DNA of 64,000 nucleotides from positions 620,001 to 684,000 of the forward strand of contig CABIZO010000003.1 of NCBI GenBank assembly GCA_902363255.1, given 5' to 3'. A program made the translations under genes and the position numbers. Source of the stretch: Peptostreptococcaceae bacterium (GTDB lineage Bacteria > Bacillota > Clostridia > Peptostreptococcales > Peptostreptococcaceae). Every line of letters begins with the position of its first letter. Positions within the stretch are counted from its first letter, which is position 1. This document shows, in pieces, positions 1 through 9,078 of this stretch. The notes beneath the pieces were generated by a model, which worked only from the letters and a program-made list of their open reading frames with translations, did not search any database and was not told the DNA's origin.

Positions 1-409
1 TATTAGAATAATTCATAACATCCTGTTCTATCTCTCCAAAAACTATATTAAGAATAAAATATTTACTCAAATATCCTATTATCATAACAGTAATAGAACT
101 TAATAGCAGAAAAATAACAAGCTGCTCAGCACTTTTACATGCTTTATCTTCTTTCTTTTGTCCTAAATATTGACCTGCTACAACAGCTCCCCCAGTGGCT
201 AGAGCTGTAAAGACATTTATTACAAGAATATTTATACTATCTACTAAAGATACTGCAGATACAGCCGATTCACCTATACTAGCAATCATAATAGAATCAA
301 CTAAACCTACAGTTACTAACAAAAATTGCTCTATTATTAAAGGAAATATAAGCTTATATAAGCTCTTATCTGAGAATAAATACGTATTCGGTTTCGATGT
401 AATTTCCAT
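1..409 (-). CDS. MATE family efflux transporter (N-terminal part, cut by window edge)
   Basis: This is the N-terminal 136 residues of a multidrug/toxin extrusion (MATE) transporter, an inner-membrane cation/drug antiporter. Translation starts at an ATG at 407-409 behind a GGGGTGGGG ribosome-binding site. The sequence opens with a short polar leader, then hydrophobic helices typical of MATE helices 1-3 (LIFPLIIEQFLLVTVGLVDSI, shown in part), followed by a glycine-rich TGGAVVAGQYLGQKK loop characteristic of the family. The rest of the gene lies before base 1. It is transcribed alone; metY lies behind it, ending in its own terminator. A second, complete MATE gene (47904-49253) is also in the window. 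The family assignment is firm; the substrate is unknown. Confidence 0.85.
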   Translation of the reverse strand, partial: MEITSKPNTYLFSDKSLYKLIFPLIIEQFLLVTVGLVDSIMIASIGESAVSAVSLVDSINILVINVFTALATGGAVVAGQYLGQKKEDKACKSAEQLVIFLLLSSITVMIIGYLSKYFILNIVFGEIEQDVMNYSN

Positions 410-536
410 AACCCCACCCCTTCATTACAATTTTTACCAATAACAATTATAGCAGATATACATTTTGTACACATAAATAATATTTTGATTCAGAAATTTT
501 CCATGGATTAGAGTTCATTATAATTTCCTTGCATAT

Positions 537-573
537 AAAAAAGGAAGATAGTAAATTTCATCTTCCTTTTTAT
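537..573 (-). terminator. Rho-independent terminator of metY
   Basis: AAAAGGAAGA and TCTTCCTTTT pair as a hairpin, followed on the minus strand by a run of T, just after the metY stop codon. Confidence 0.85.
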
Positions 574-578
574 AATTT

Positions 579-1868
579 CTACAGCGATGATTTTTCTAAA
601 GCTTGGTTTAAATCCCAAATTAAATCATTCACATCTTCTATTCCCACAGATACTCTTATCATATCTGGTGTAACTCCGGCCAATTCTTGTTCTTCTTCAT
701 TTAGTTGGGCATGCGTTGTGCTTGCTGGATGAATAACAAGCGATTTAGCATCTGCTACATTAGCAAGATGAGAGAAAATTTGAAGAGATTCTATAAATTT
801 AATCCCTGCTTCTAACCCTCCTTTTATTCCAAAGGTAAATATTGACCCTGGCCCCTTTGGCAAATATTTTTGACCTAAATCATAATATTTATTTCCTTTT
901 AAACCTGGATAGTTTACCCATGCCACTTGAGGATGATTATTTAAAAACGCTGTAATTTTTTTAGTATTTTCCACATGTCTTTCAACTCTTAAAGATAAAG
1001 TTTCTAATCCTATCAATAATTGAAATGCACTTTGCGCACTTAAAGATGCTCCTGTATCTCTCAGATATTGAGCTAATAATTTTGTAGCATAAGCAGCTTT
1101 TCCACAGTCTTTAGCATAATTTAATCCATTATAAGATAAATCTGGCTCTGTTAAGCATGGAAATTTTCCACTAGCTATCCAATCAAAGTTTCCACTATCA
1201 ACTACTATTCCACCTAAAGTTGTACCATGTCCACCTATAAATTTAGTAGCTGAATGAACAACGATATCCACACCATAATCAAATACTTTGATTAAGTAAG
1301 GTGTTCCAAATGTATTATCTAACATAAATGGAATTTTAGCTTCATGAGCAATATCCGCAATTTTTTCTATATCAATTATATTTATCCCTGGATTTCCTAT
1401 AGTCTCTGCATAAACAAGCCTTGTTTTTTCATTTATTGCTGCTCTAAAACTTTCTGGATCATCAGGATTAACAAAATGTGTTTTTATACCTAATTTAGGT
1501 AACATATTAGCAAGTAAATTAAATGTTCCTCCATATATAGTTGGAGCTGCCACAATTTCATCCCCAGCTTGAAGTATATTTAATATTGCTGCATTTATTG
1601 CACCCATACCTGATGCAAATGCTACAGCTCCCACTCCCCCTTCAAGTAAAGCCATTCTTTCCTCAAATACTAATACAGTTGGATTTGATATTCTTGAATA
1701 AATATGTCCATCTGTTTTTAATGCAAATAAATCAGCACCATGTTTAACACTTTCAAAACAATATGATGTTGTTTGATAAATTGGAACTGCTCTAGCTCCT
1801 GTAGTTGAATCTGGACTTTGTCCCCCATGAACTTGTAATGTTGCAAAACCTAATTTTCTTTCACTCAT
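579..1868 (-). CDS. metY: O-acetylhomoserine sulfhydrylase (O-acetylhomoserine aminocarboxypropyltransferase)
   Basis: A 429-residue cytoplasmic PLP enzyme that makes homocysteine from O-acetylhomoserine and sulfide (direct sulfhydrylation) in methionine synthesis. It has the Cys/Met-metabolism PLP fold. The PLP-binding lysine is Lys209 in SATKFIGGHG, Asp184 in LDNTFGTP contacts the pyridine nitrogen, and Tyr57/Arg59 in YSRISNP bind the phosphate of the neighbouring subunit. The full length (about 430) is typical of MetY and longer than MetB/MetC (about 380), which supports MetY over cystathionine synthase. The start codon sits behind CAAGGGGGATATAAATA. A SAM-I riboswitch and terminator precede it (1948-2100), so expression is expected to fall when SAM is plentiful. 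MetA at 13480 would supply its substrate. Confidence 0.95.
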   Translation of the reverse strand: MSERKLGFATLQVHGGQSPDSTTGARAVPIYQTTSYCFESVKHGADLFALKTDGHIYSRISNPTVLVFEERMALLEGGVGAVAFASGMGAINAAILNILQAGDEIVAAPTIYGGTFNLLANMLPKLGIKTHFVNPDDPESFRAAINEKTRLVYAETIGNPGINIIDIEKIADIAHEAKIPFMLDNTFGTPYLIKVFDYGVDIVVHSATKFIGGHGTTLGGIVVDSGNFDWIASGKFPCLTEPDLSYNGLNYAKDCGKAAYATKLLAQYLRDTGASLSAQSAFQLLIGLETLSLRVERHVENTKKITAFLNNHPQVAWVNYPGLKGNKYYDLGQKYLPKGPGSIFTFGIKGGLEAGIKFIESLQIFSHLANVADAKSLVIHPASTTHAQLNEEEQELAGVTPDMIRVSVGIEDVNDLIWDLNQALEKSSL

Positions 1869-1947
1869 TATTTATATCCCCCTTGTTATAAAGTACAAAT
1901 TATATTAAAACAATGTATAAAAACCTTATAAGTTATATCTCATAACT

Positions 1948-1984
1948 AAAAAAGACTCTTTTACCTTAAGATAAAAGAGTCTTA
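1948..1984 (-). terminator. Attenuator terminator of the metY SAM riboswitch
   Basis: A 12-bp AAGACTCTTTTA / TAAAAGAGTCTT hairpin followed by Ts on the minus strand, lying between the SAM aptamer and metY. It is the expression platform of the riboswitch. Confidence 0.9.
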
Positions 1985-1998
1985 AAAATCTAAGATCT

Positions 1999-2101
1999 AT
2001 CTCTTATCTTTCTTATGTTTCCATAAGTAGGATTTAGCACCTATCTAGTATAGGTTGCTGGACTTCGTCGGGCCTATTCCCTCCATCACTCTTGATAAGA
2101 T
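1999..2101 (-). promoter_or_regulatory. SAM-I (S-box) riboswitch upstream of metY
   Basis: On the minus strand the region shows the S-box hallmarks in order: CTTATCAAGAGTGATGGAGGGA, here starting at 2100 and shown in part, then a GGCCCGACGAAGTCCAGCAACC-like block (P2/P3 with kink-turn), then GGTGCTAAATCC (the P3-P4 junction) and a closing GATAAGAG that pairs with the 5' strand. SAM binding would favour the downstream terminator. The same arrangement recurs before metQ (44670-44776). Confidence 0.95.
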
Positions 2102-2126
2102 TTTTTACTATTAATTTAATAAGTTA

Positions 2127-2155
2127 ATTGTATACATGTTTTTCTTTGTACGCAA
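2127..2155 (-). promoter_or_regulatory. Predicted promoter of the metY riboswitch transcript
   Basis: On the minus strand, TTGCGT (2155-2150), a 17-base spacer and TACAAT (2132-2127) lie about 27 bases before the SAM aptamer. No terminator separates rsmH from this region, so readthrough from the lgt operon is also possible. Confidence 0.5.
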
Positions 2156-2164
2156 TAATAAAAA

Positions 2165-3103
2165 TTATTTTTTTTCTGCTACTCTAAGTTTTGCACTTCT
2201 AGCTCTAGGATTTCTTTCAATTTCTTCGTCACTCGGAAGTATTGGTTTTCTTGTTATAACTTTTACTTCTGATTTTTTATCACATTGACAAATTGGAAGT
2301 TCTGGTGGACACACACAACTTAAAGCTAAATCTTTGAACTCATTTTTTACTATTCTATCTTCTAAAGAATGGAATGTTATTATACAAACTCTTCCTCCTT
2401 TATTCATCATAGATACAGCATCTTCTATCATCCTATTTATTACACCAAGCTCGTTATTTACTTCTATTCTTATAGCTTGGAAAGTTCTTTTTGCTGGGTG
2501 CGGCCCATCTATTCTAGCCTTTTTAGGTATTGCCTTTTTAATAACATCAACAAGCTCACCAGTTTTTTCTATTGGACCATTAGCTTCTCTTTCTTCTACA
2601 ATAAATTTAGCAATTCTTTTAGCCCAATTATCTTCACCATAATCTCTTATAATTTTACCTAATTGTTCTTCACTATAAGTATTTACTACATCATAAGCAG
2701 AGAAATCTTTTCTAACATCCATTCTCATGTCTAATGGTGCATCGTGCATATAAGAAAATCCTCTATCAGCCTCATCAAGCTGATGAGAAGATACTCCTAA
2801 ATCTGCAAGTACTCCATCTATCTTATAAACACCTATTTTTTCTAATTCTGATTTTATATTTTCAAAATTGCTGTGTACAAATTTTACTCTATCCGAGTAC
2901 TCAGCTAATCTTTCTTTTGCTGTTGCAATAGCATTTTTATCTTGATCGAATCCAATAAATAAACCTTTATCAGATAATCTTTTTACTATTTCTTTTGAAT
3001 GTCCTGCACCACCCATAGTACAGTCCACATATACTCCATCTTCTTTTATGTTTAAATTTTCAATACATTCATCTAATAGTACTGACACATGATTAAATTC
3101 CAT
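2165..3103 (-). CDS. rsmH: 16S rRNA (cytosine(1402)-N4)-methyltransferase RsmH
   Basis: A 312-residue SAM-dependent methyltransferase (MraW family) that N4-methylates C1402 of 16S rRNA in the ribosomal P site. The SAM-binding glycine motif GGAGHS is at residues 31-36, DQDKNA follows strand 2, and the family signature DLGVSSHQLDEADRGFSY begins at Asp101. The C-terminal NPRARSAKLRVAEK ending is diagnostic. The start has AAGGAGAAGAAAAA before it. It is the last gene of a minus-strand run cpsB-lgt-rsmH, 33 bases after lgt. In many Firmicutes rsmH opens the dcw division cluster after mraZ and before ftsL. None of those genes is here, which is unusual. Confidence 0.96.
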   Translation of the reverse strand: MEFNHVSVLLDECIENLNIKEDGVYVDCTMGGAGHSKEIVKRLSDKGLFIGFDQDKNAIATAKERLAEYSDRVKFVHSNFENIKSELEKIGVYKIDGVLADLGVSSHQLDEADRGFSYMHDAPLDMRMDVRKDFSAYDVVNTYSEEQLGKIIRDYGEDNWAKRIAKFIVEEREANGPIEKTGELVDVIKKAIPKKARIDGPHPAKRTFQAIRIEVNNELGVINRMIEDAVSMMNKGGRVCIITFHSLEDRIVKNEFKDLALSCVCPPELPICQCDKKSEVKVITRKPILPSDEEIERNPRARSAKLRVAEKK

Positions 3104-3136
3104 TTTTTCTTCTCCTTAAGAGTTACTAGTTAGCCT

Positions 3137-3865
3137 CTATTTTTTCTTTTTTGATAATATTTTATGTAAAATCACACAAACTATAATCGTTACTAAACTT
3201 ATTACTTGGGCCATTCTAAGTGGTCCAATCATAAGAGAATCCGTTCTAAGTCCCTCAATAAAAAATCTTCCTATAGAGTATAATATTAAATATGTTATGG
3301 CTAATTGACCTTCATACTTCTTCTTTTTTCTAAAACACCATAATAATATGAATATACCTAAGTCCCAGATAGATTCATATAAAAAAGTTGGATGAACTTT
3401 TATTCCATCTACCATTATACCCCACGGTAAGTTTGTTGGTCCTCCATGAGCTTCTCCATTTATATAATTTCCCCATCTTCCTATAGCTTGACCTAAAGGT
3501 ATTCCAATCATTACAGTATCTGCCATTTTGAAGAAATTAATCTTTTTCATCTTAGTATATATGAATCCAGCTAATATTCCTCCTATTAAGGCTCCATGTA
3601 TTGCCATACCTCCCCCTCTGAAATTTAATATTTCAGATAGGTTGTTTGAATACCAAGACCAATTAAAAATAACATAATAAAGTCTTGCACCTAAAAGCCC
3701 TGATGGTATAGCAATTATAGCTAGGTTTAACAAATCATCTTCGCTTATGTTTACTCTTTTACCTTCTTTTAATGCTATAAGTACGCATAGTATCATTGCT
3801 AGTGCCATTAGTACACCATACCACATTATATCTATACCAAATATTGTGAATGCCACCCTATTCAT
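3137..3865 (-). CDS. lgt: Prolipoprotein diacylglyceryl transferase Lgt
   Basis: A 242-residue polytopic membrane enzyme that transfers diacylglycerol from phosphatidylglycerol to the lipobox cysteine, the first step of lipoprotein maturation. The Lgt signature GRWGNYINGEAHGGPT spans residues 129-144, with the catalytic Arg130 and Asn133/Asn136 region. The conserved periplasmic-face HGAL histidine is His90. About seven hydrophobic segments and the length match short clostridial Lgt proteins. The start codon has GAGGTGGAACA before it. It lies 11 bases after the cpsB-like gene and before rsmH, probably in one transcript. Its clients in this window include MetQ, RbsB and the cyclophilin lipoprotein. 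Confidence 0.96.
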   Translation of the reverse strand: MNRVAFTIFGIDIMWYGVLMALAMILCVLIALKEGKRVNISEDDLLNLAIIAIPSGLLGARLYYVIFNWSWYSNNLSEILNFRGGGMAIHGALIGGILAGFIYTKMKKINFFKMADTVMIGIPLGQAIGRWGNYINGEAHGGPTNLPWGIMVDGIKVHPTFLYESIWDLGIFILLWCFRKKKKYEGQLAITYLILYSIGRFFIEGLRTDSLMIGPLRMAQVISLVTIIVCVILHKILSKKKK

Positions 3866-3876
3866 TGTTCCACCTC

Positions 3877-4659
3877 TTATAATTTAAATAGCCTTTTAAA
3901 GAATCCTTTTTTCTTTACTTCCTCTTTAGAAGGTCTTGTTAGATTTAAATCTTCATTATTTATTATCGCATTATTATTTTTAATAAATAAATTATCTGCC
4001 ACTTCTTTTGAATATTTTTCTAATACATATTGATACGCATCTAAAAATATTGGTGTCCTTCTTTTGCTACGATGTGCATCAGTTCCTACTACATGAACCA
4101 TATTTCGACTTATTAGAGTGTCACAAGTTCTTTGTAGCTCTTTTCCGCTTTTCCCTAAAATACTATGAGAATTTATTTGTATTATAGCTCCTGCATTGAT
4201 AATATCGTATATTAATTCTGGATTTTCTTGAACTTCTCTATATCTTTCCACATGCGCAAAAACTGGTATATAATTCTTTTCTTTTAATTCGTAAACTATA
4301 TTACATAAATCCGTTGGGAAGTTTGTAGGAGGAAGTTCTATAAGTATGTATCTACTATTATTTAAAGTATAAAAATCTAACTCATCAATTTCTTTTATTA
4401 AATCTTTAGTATAGTAAATTTCATTCCCAATTAATACTTCTATATCTATCATATTTTCTTTTAGTACATTATTAAAATCTTCTAGTTCTTTTAGTAATTC
4501 TTCGCCCTTTTTATACCTGAAATCTGGATGATAGTGTGATGTATTAACAATCTTTTTTATGCCTTGTTCTTTAGCTATTAGCGCCATTTCAATTGACTCG
4601 TTTAAGCTTCTCGAACCATCATCAACCTCAGGTAAAATATGGCAATGTATATCAATCAT
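3877..4659 (-). CDS. CpsB/YwqE-type PHP-domain protein-tyrosine phosphatase
   Basis: A 260-residue PHP-superfamily phosphohydrolase of the CpsB/YwqE/CapC family. These are Mn2+-dependent tyrosine phosphatases that dephosphorylate bacterial tyrosine kinases in capsule and exopolysaccharide control. The metal site shows as HCHILPEVDDGSRS at residues 5-18, HYHPDF around residue 42, HVERY near 137, and GTDAHRS near 192. The first gene of the cpsB-lgt-rsmH run, it is preceded by AAGGAGGCTATGTTTT. No capsule locus or BY-kinase gene lies beside it, so the partner kinase must be elsewhere. Family certain, substrate inferred. Confidence 0.88.
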   Translation of the reverse strand: MIDIHCHILPEVDDGSRSLNESIEMALIAKEQGIKKIVNTSHYHPDFRYKKGEELLKELEDFNNVLKENMIDIEVLIGNEIYYTKDLIKEIDELDFYTLNNSRYILIELPPTNFPTDLCNIVYELKEKNYIPVFAHVERYREVQENPELIYDIINAGAIIQINSHSILGKSGKELQRTCDTLISRNMVHVVGTDAHRSKRRTPIFLDAYQYVLEKYSKEVADNLFIKNNNAIINNEDLNLTRPSKEEVKKKGFFKRLFKL

Positions 4660-4779
4660 AAAACATAGCCTCCTTATACCTTAAATAATTATATTTTTCA
4701 TTTTTTATTATATCAGTTTCTTACTAATAAAAAAATAGAATGCCTTAATTATAATGAAATAATAAATATTTTACAATGA

Positions 4780-4852
4780 AAAAAAGGATAATTAAAGTAA
4801 ATTTTTAACTAAAATTACCTTTTTAATTAAAATTTTATAATTATCCTTTATT
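4780..4852 (-). terminator. Terminator of the yfmF-yfmH operon
   Basis: Long hairpin: AAAGGATAATTA at 4783-4794 pairs with TAATTATCCTTT at 4838-4849, the 43-base loop can itself fold, and eight Ts follow on the minus strand. Confidence 0.75.
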
Positions 4853-4880
4853 TTATTACATTTTTATTTTTATATAAGTA

Positions 4881-6167
4881 TTATTTAGGCTCTGCAATAG
4901 ATATTACACAGTTTTCTTCTTTAAAATGATTATTAAGTCTTTCAGTTACTTCTTCAAATGTAACTTCTTTCATAACTTCTACATAATCTAGTAAATTTAT
5001 ACCTTTAAATTTATAAGTTATAAAATTATTTGCTATAAATGTCACAGAGTCAAAATATTTTATAAAGTTACCAATATGTTTTTTCTTCGTTCTTTCAAAG
5101 GCATCTTTGTCTAATCCTTCTTCTTTAAACTTTTCAATATAATTCATAATGATATCTTTTACTTTACGAGGATCTTTAGATTCTCCACCTATTGATGTAT
5201 ATGAGTAATCAATTTGTGAAGAGAACCCTGCACCAAAACTTGGAGTTATTAACCCTTGCATGTATAAATCTTCATATATTATACTACCTTTTTTAAATAA
5301 CATATCAGTAAGAATATCTGTTATTACTTCATATCTTAATAATTCTTTTCCTTTTACTCCCACTTTGTCATCTTTAAAACAAATAGAGAACATTGGCATT
5401 GATATTGGGAACTTTTCTACTATCTCTTTTTGTTTAACTTCATTAGGTTCTTCTGGATAAAATCTTACAATTTCTTCTTGAAGTTTTTGTATGTCTTTAT
5501 GATTAGCTTTTCTTACATGATCAAATACTTCTTTTTCATCCAAATCCCCTACAACAAATAAAATCATATTTCCTGGATTATAAAATGTATTGTAACATTT
5601 ATATAGCTCTTCTTTAGTTATTTTGTATATACTTTCCACAGTACCTGCAATATCTATTCTAGTTGGATGATTCACATACATTGCTTTTAATGCATTAAAA
5701 AATACATTCCACTCTGGATCATCATTATACATTTTTATTTCTTGCTCTATTATTCCTTTTTCTTTATCCACATTTTCATCTGTAAAATAAGGTGTTTGAA
5801 CATAGTCTATTAAATGTTCTAAGCATTCATAAAAATATTCTGTGGCAGAAAATAAATAAGCTGTCATAGTGAAGTTTGTAAAAGCATTAGCATTAGCTCC
5901 GTACTTTGAAAACTTATCAAATGCATTTCCACCATCTGGTTGCTCAAACATTTTATGTTCTAAAAAGTGTGCAATACCAGCGTTTACTATCATTTTATTT
6001 TTTTCATTTATTGGTATAAATTCTAAATCATTTGAACCATAATTAGTTGCAAGGACAGCATATTTTTTAGTAAATCCTTTTTTAGGCATAAAATAAACAT
6101 CTAAACCATTTTCCAATTTTTCATAATATAATTCTTCTTTTAATAATTCATTCACTATTTTTTCCAT
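4881..6167 (-). CDS. M16-family metallopeptidase, YfmH-type (EF-P modification-associated)
   Basis: A 428-residue pitrilysin-type zinc peptidase half. The inverted zinc motif HFLEH (HxxEH) is at residues 67-71, with the further glutamate in the EQEIKMYNDDPEW helix (141-153). Peptidase_M16 and M16_C domains follow in order. With the upstream gene it matches the YfmF/YfmH pair, named in databases after the Bacillus subtilis ymf proteins linked to 5-aminopentanolylation of elongation factor P. Their biochemical role remains poorly defined. Its start is 2 bases after the yfmF stop and its AAGGAGG site lies inside yfmF, so the pair is translationally coupled. This is the member that keeps the active site. 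Confidence 0.88.
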   Translation of the reverse strand: MEKIVNELLKEELYYEKLENGLDVYFMPKKGFTKKYAVLATNYGSNDLEFIPINEKNKMIVNAGIAHFLEHKMFEQPDGGNAFDKFSKYGANANAFTNFTMTAYLFSATEYFYECLEHLIDYVQTPYFTDENVDKEKGIIEQEIKMYNDDPEWNVFFNALKAMYVNHPTRIDIAGTVESIYKITKEELYKCYNTFYNPGNMILFVVGDLDEKEVFDHVRKANHKDIQKLQEEIVRFYPEEPNEVKQKEIVEKFPISMPMFSICFKDDKVGVKGKELLRYEVITDILTDMLFKKGSIIYEDLYMQGLITPSFGAGFSSQIDYSYTSIGGESKDPRKVKDIIMNYIEKFKEEGLDKDAFERTKKKHIGNFIKYFDSVTFIANNFITYKFKGINLLDYVEVMKEVTFEEVTERLNNHFKEENCVISIAEPK

Positions 6168-6169
6168 AA

Positions 6170-7444
6170 TTATGCCTCCTTGTTATTACTTAAGAAGTAT
6201 ATAGTATCTAGTTCAATATTTTTAAATGCATCTACTATATCTTCTACTGTAATTTTATCTATAATTTCTATAATCTTTTCTACAGTTGTATTTGTTTGCC
6301 CCATACTTTGTGAGAAGTAAAAATCAGATGCTCCTCCTATGGAATCTTTTATAGTTTTTAATGAACTAATTAAGGCACTCTTACTATTTAGCAATTCTTC
6401 TTCAGAAATTTGTCCTTCTTTTAAGTATTCTAATTGTTCTTTTATTAATTTAACAGTTTTATCATAATTTACATTTTCTATTCCTGAAGCTATAAACATA
6501 GATGTTTTATATTTTTCAAGTGAAGAATAAATATAATAGCATAAACTTTCTTTTTCTCTAACATTAACAAATAATTTTGAATGAGGACCTCCTCCAAGTA
6601 CGTTAGACCCTACAAATAAGGAGTAATATTTATGTTCATCTTTGTAGTCAACATTACATCTGAATCCCATAACAAGTTTTCCTTGAGTTATATCCATATC
6701 TTCTTTTATTACTTTAACTTCGTCCACATTCTTTTTAAAATCTGCTCTAGGTATTTCTATTATATTCTCCCTATGGAAATTAAATCCATTCGATATTATT
6801 TTTACTATTTCATCTTCATCAAAGTTTCCTTCTACAACTATGTCTATTGGAGAAGTTCTCATTATTTCCATATAATGCTCATAAAGACCTTTAGCCGTTA
6901 TCTTATCTATATCTTCTAAGTATCCTAAGTCACTAATACCATATCTTTCATTCTTGAACATTTCTTCACGAGCACGCTCAATGGCATATCTACCTTTATC
7001 ATTTATAATAGATTCTATTCTATTTTTTAGGTTTTCTTTTTCTATCTTCACATATTCTTCTTTAAATCCGCCATCAATAACTAAAGGATGATTAACTACT
7101 TCATCTAAAAATTCTACTACTGGCTTAAATATTTTTTCATCTAAATATTTTTCATCAGTACTTATAATCTTAAAAGTAATTACTTGTGTTTCTCCCCTTT
7201 TACTACTATCAGCTCCTATAGAAACTCCATATAAATCATCTTGATGCTTTGACATTTCTCTAGCACTTGGGTATTTTTCACTACCACTTTTTATTATTGA
7301 AGGAAGTAGTGCATTCATTGTTACTTCTTCTCTATCTAATAATCTTTGGATATAAATACTTACTAAGTTTGTTTTAAATTTTTCTTCTGGTATTAAAGTC
7401 AAATTAATGCCTTTACCTAGGTTTATTGTTTTATTATTTTTCAT
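6170..7444 (-). CDS. M16-family inactive partner, YfmF-type (EF-P modification-associated)
   Basis: A 424-residue M16-like protein. At the position where the zinc motif would stand the sequence reads SIIKSGSEKYPSAREMSKH, with no HxxEH, so it is probably the non-catalytic half of a heterodimer with the following YfmH-type protein, as in mitochondrial processing peptidase and other M16B pairs. The C-terminal M16_C region is preserved (GSNVLGGGPHSKLFVNVREK). The start has a textbook AGGAGGTAAAA. The gene is first in a two-gene operon. The EF-P link comes from family naming, not from anything seen here. Confidence 0.85.
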   Translation of the reverse strand: MKNNKTINLGKGINLTLIPEEKFKTNLVSIYIQRLLDREEVTMNALLPSIIKSGSEKYPSAREMSKHQDDLYGVSIGADSSKRGETQVITFKIISTDEKYLDEKIFKPVVEFLDEVVNHPLVIDGGFKEEYVKIEKENLKNRIESIINDKGRYAIERAREEMFKNERYGISDLGYLEDIDKITAKGLYEHYMEIMRTSPIDIVVEGNFDEDEIVKIISNGFNFHRENIIEIPRADFKKNVDEVKVIKEDMDITQGKLVMGFRCNVDYKDEHKYYSLFVGSNVLGGGPHSKLFVNVREKESLCYYIYSSLEKYKTSMFIASGIENVNYDKTVKLIKEQLEYLKEGQISEEELLNSKSALISSLKTIKDSIGGASDFYFSQSMGQTNTTVEKIIEIIDKITVEDIVDAFKNIELDTIYFLSNNKEA

Positions 7445-7675
7445 TTTTACCTCCTGTTATGAGTAGTAACTTGTATATACAATAAATGATTTATATATTC
7501 AAAATTTTTCCTTTTATTTAATTATATATCTTTTATTATTTTCGAAAATACTTATTTTTATTTTCTTTATACATTTTTTATTAGGATATGCTAAATTTCA
7601 AGTTAAAATCCTATTAATAACATAAATTATTACAAAAATAATGTATTTTACAAATAATAACTTAATTCAAACGTG

Positions 7676-7705
7676 TTTACACATATTAAGATTATGATGT
7701 ATAAT
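7676..7705 (+). promoter_or_regulatory. Predicted promoter of ychF
   Basis: TTTACA (7676-7681), an 18-base spacer and a perfect TATAAT (7700-7705) about 100 bases before ychF, in an otherwise featureless 360-base AT-rich gap. A TTGACA at 7762 has no good -10 partner. Confidence 0.6.
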
Positions 7706-7804
7706 CAATATGTATGTCTAGAAAATACTAAGATGTGTTTACAATTTATGTATAAATAAAATTGACAAATATGTAAATTCATATAAGAAAGGAAGATTAT
7801 TAAT

Positions 7805-8902
7805 ATGAAATTAGGTATAGTAGGATTACCAAACGTTGGTAAAAGTACACTATTTAATGCTATAACTCAAGCAGGTGCTGAATCTGCAAACTACCCTTTC
7901 TGTACAATAGAACCAAACGTTGGTGTTGTTTCTGTTCCAGATGAAAGATTAGAAGTACTTAGAGAAATGTACGATTGTAAAAAGGTTGTTCCAACAGCAA
8001 TAGAATTCTGTGATATAGCTGGTCTAGTTAGAGGAGCTTCAAAAGGTGAAGGTTTAGGAAACAAATTCTTATCTCACATAAGAGAAGTTGATGCTATAGT
8101 TCACGTTGTTAGATGTTTTGATGATCCAAACGTTGTTCACGTTGATGGAAGTGTTGATCCACTAAGAGATATAGAAACTATAAACTTAGAATTAATATTC
8201 TCTGATATAGAAATATTAGAAAGAAGAATACAAAAAAGCACTAAAGCTGCTAAAGCTGATAAATCTATAGCTGCTGAAGTTGAATTTTTAAGAGAGATAT
8301 TAGCAGTTCTTGAAGATAATAAATCAGTTAGAACTATGGACTTAACTGATGATCAAAGAGAATTTGTTGAAACTTTAAATTTATTAACTTCTAAACCAGT
8401 TATATATGCTACAAATGTTTGTGAAGACGATTTAGCTGACGAAGGTGAAAACAATCAATATGTTCACAAAGTTAGAGAATTTGCTTCATCTGAAAATGCT
8501 GAAGTAGTTGTTGTTTGTGCACAAATAGAAGCTGAAATAGCTGAATTAGAATCAGAAGAAGAAAAGAAAGAATTCTTAGAATCATTAGGACTTGAGCAAT
8601 CTGGCCTTGATAAATTAATAAAATCTTCTTACTCTCTACTTGGACTTATGTCTTACTTAACTGCTGGTGTTCAAGAAGTTAGAGCTTGGACTATAACAGT
8701 TGGAACTAAGGCTCCACAAGCGGCTGGTAAAATTCACTCTGATATGGAAAAAGGATTCATAAGAGGTGAAATAGTAAACTACAAAGATTTAGTTGAATGT
8801 GGTTCTATAGCTGCTGCTAGAGAAAAAGGTAAAGTTAGACTTGAAGGTAAAGAATACGTAATGCAAGATGGCGACGTGGTTAACTGGAGATTCAACGTAT
8901 AA
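7805..8902 (+). CDS. ychF: Redox-regulated ATPase YchF (OLA1 family)
   Basis: A 365-residue Obg-like P-loop NTPase that binds ATP rather than GTP and associates with ribosomes. The P-loop GLPNVGKS is at residues 7-14 and the G3 motif appears as DIAGLVRGASKGEGLGNKF. The NKxD guanine motif is replaced by NVCE (in YATNVCEDD), the change that gives the family its ATP preference. The C-terminal TGS domain ends with the family's QDGDVVNWRFNV. The start sits behind GAAAGGAAGATTATTAAT. It is monocistronic with its own promoter and terminator. Codon use is regular and the protein is full length. Confidence 0.97.
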   Translation: MKLGIVGLPNVGKSTLFNAITQAGAESANYPFCTIEPNVGVVSVPDERLEVLREMYDCKKVVPTAIEFCDIAGLVRGASKGEGLGNKFLSHIREVDAIVHVVRCFDDPNVVHVDGSVDPLRDIETINLELIFSDIEILERRIQKSTKAAKADKSIAAEVEFLREILAVLEDNKSVRTMDLTDDQREFVETLNLLTSKPVIYATNVCEDDLADEGENNQYVHKVREFASSENAEVVVVCAQIEAEIAELESEEEKKEFLESLGLEQSGLDKLIKSSYSLLGLMSYLTAGVQEVRAWTITVGTKAPQAAGKIHSDMEKGFIRGEIVNYKDLVECGSIAAAREKGKVRLEGKEYVMQDGDVVNWRFNV

Positions 8903-8919
8903 AATTAATATATATCAAT

Positions 8920-8959
8920 AAAGTCAATAATGGAAATATTCCTTTGTTGACTTTTTCTT
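8920..8959 (+). terminator. Terminator of ychF
   Basis: AAAGTCAA (8920-8927) pairs with TTGACTTT (8947-8954), followed by a T-rich tract. Confidence 0.85.
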
Positions 8960-9078
8960 TATACCTAATATTTACTAAAAAGTTTTAATATTCTGTATTT
9001 TTTTCAAATACATTTTTTTATATTTAACAGTGCTATAATTATTACATTAATAAATTATATTTTAAGGGGATGGGGATT

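Noticed and set aside
7762..7790. TTGACA at 7762 as the ychF promoter
   Set aside because: No acceptable -10 at 16-18 bases; the TTTACA-N18-TATAAT pair at 7676-7705 is far better.
9070..9078. ATG 9070 as start of the NimA-like gene
   Set aside because: It abuts the ribosome-binding site with no spacing, and the family N-terminus aligns with the TTG at 9079.
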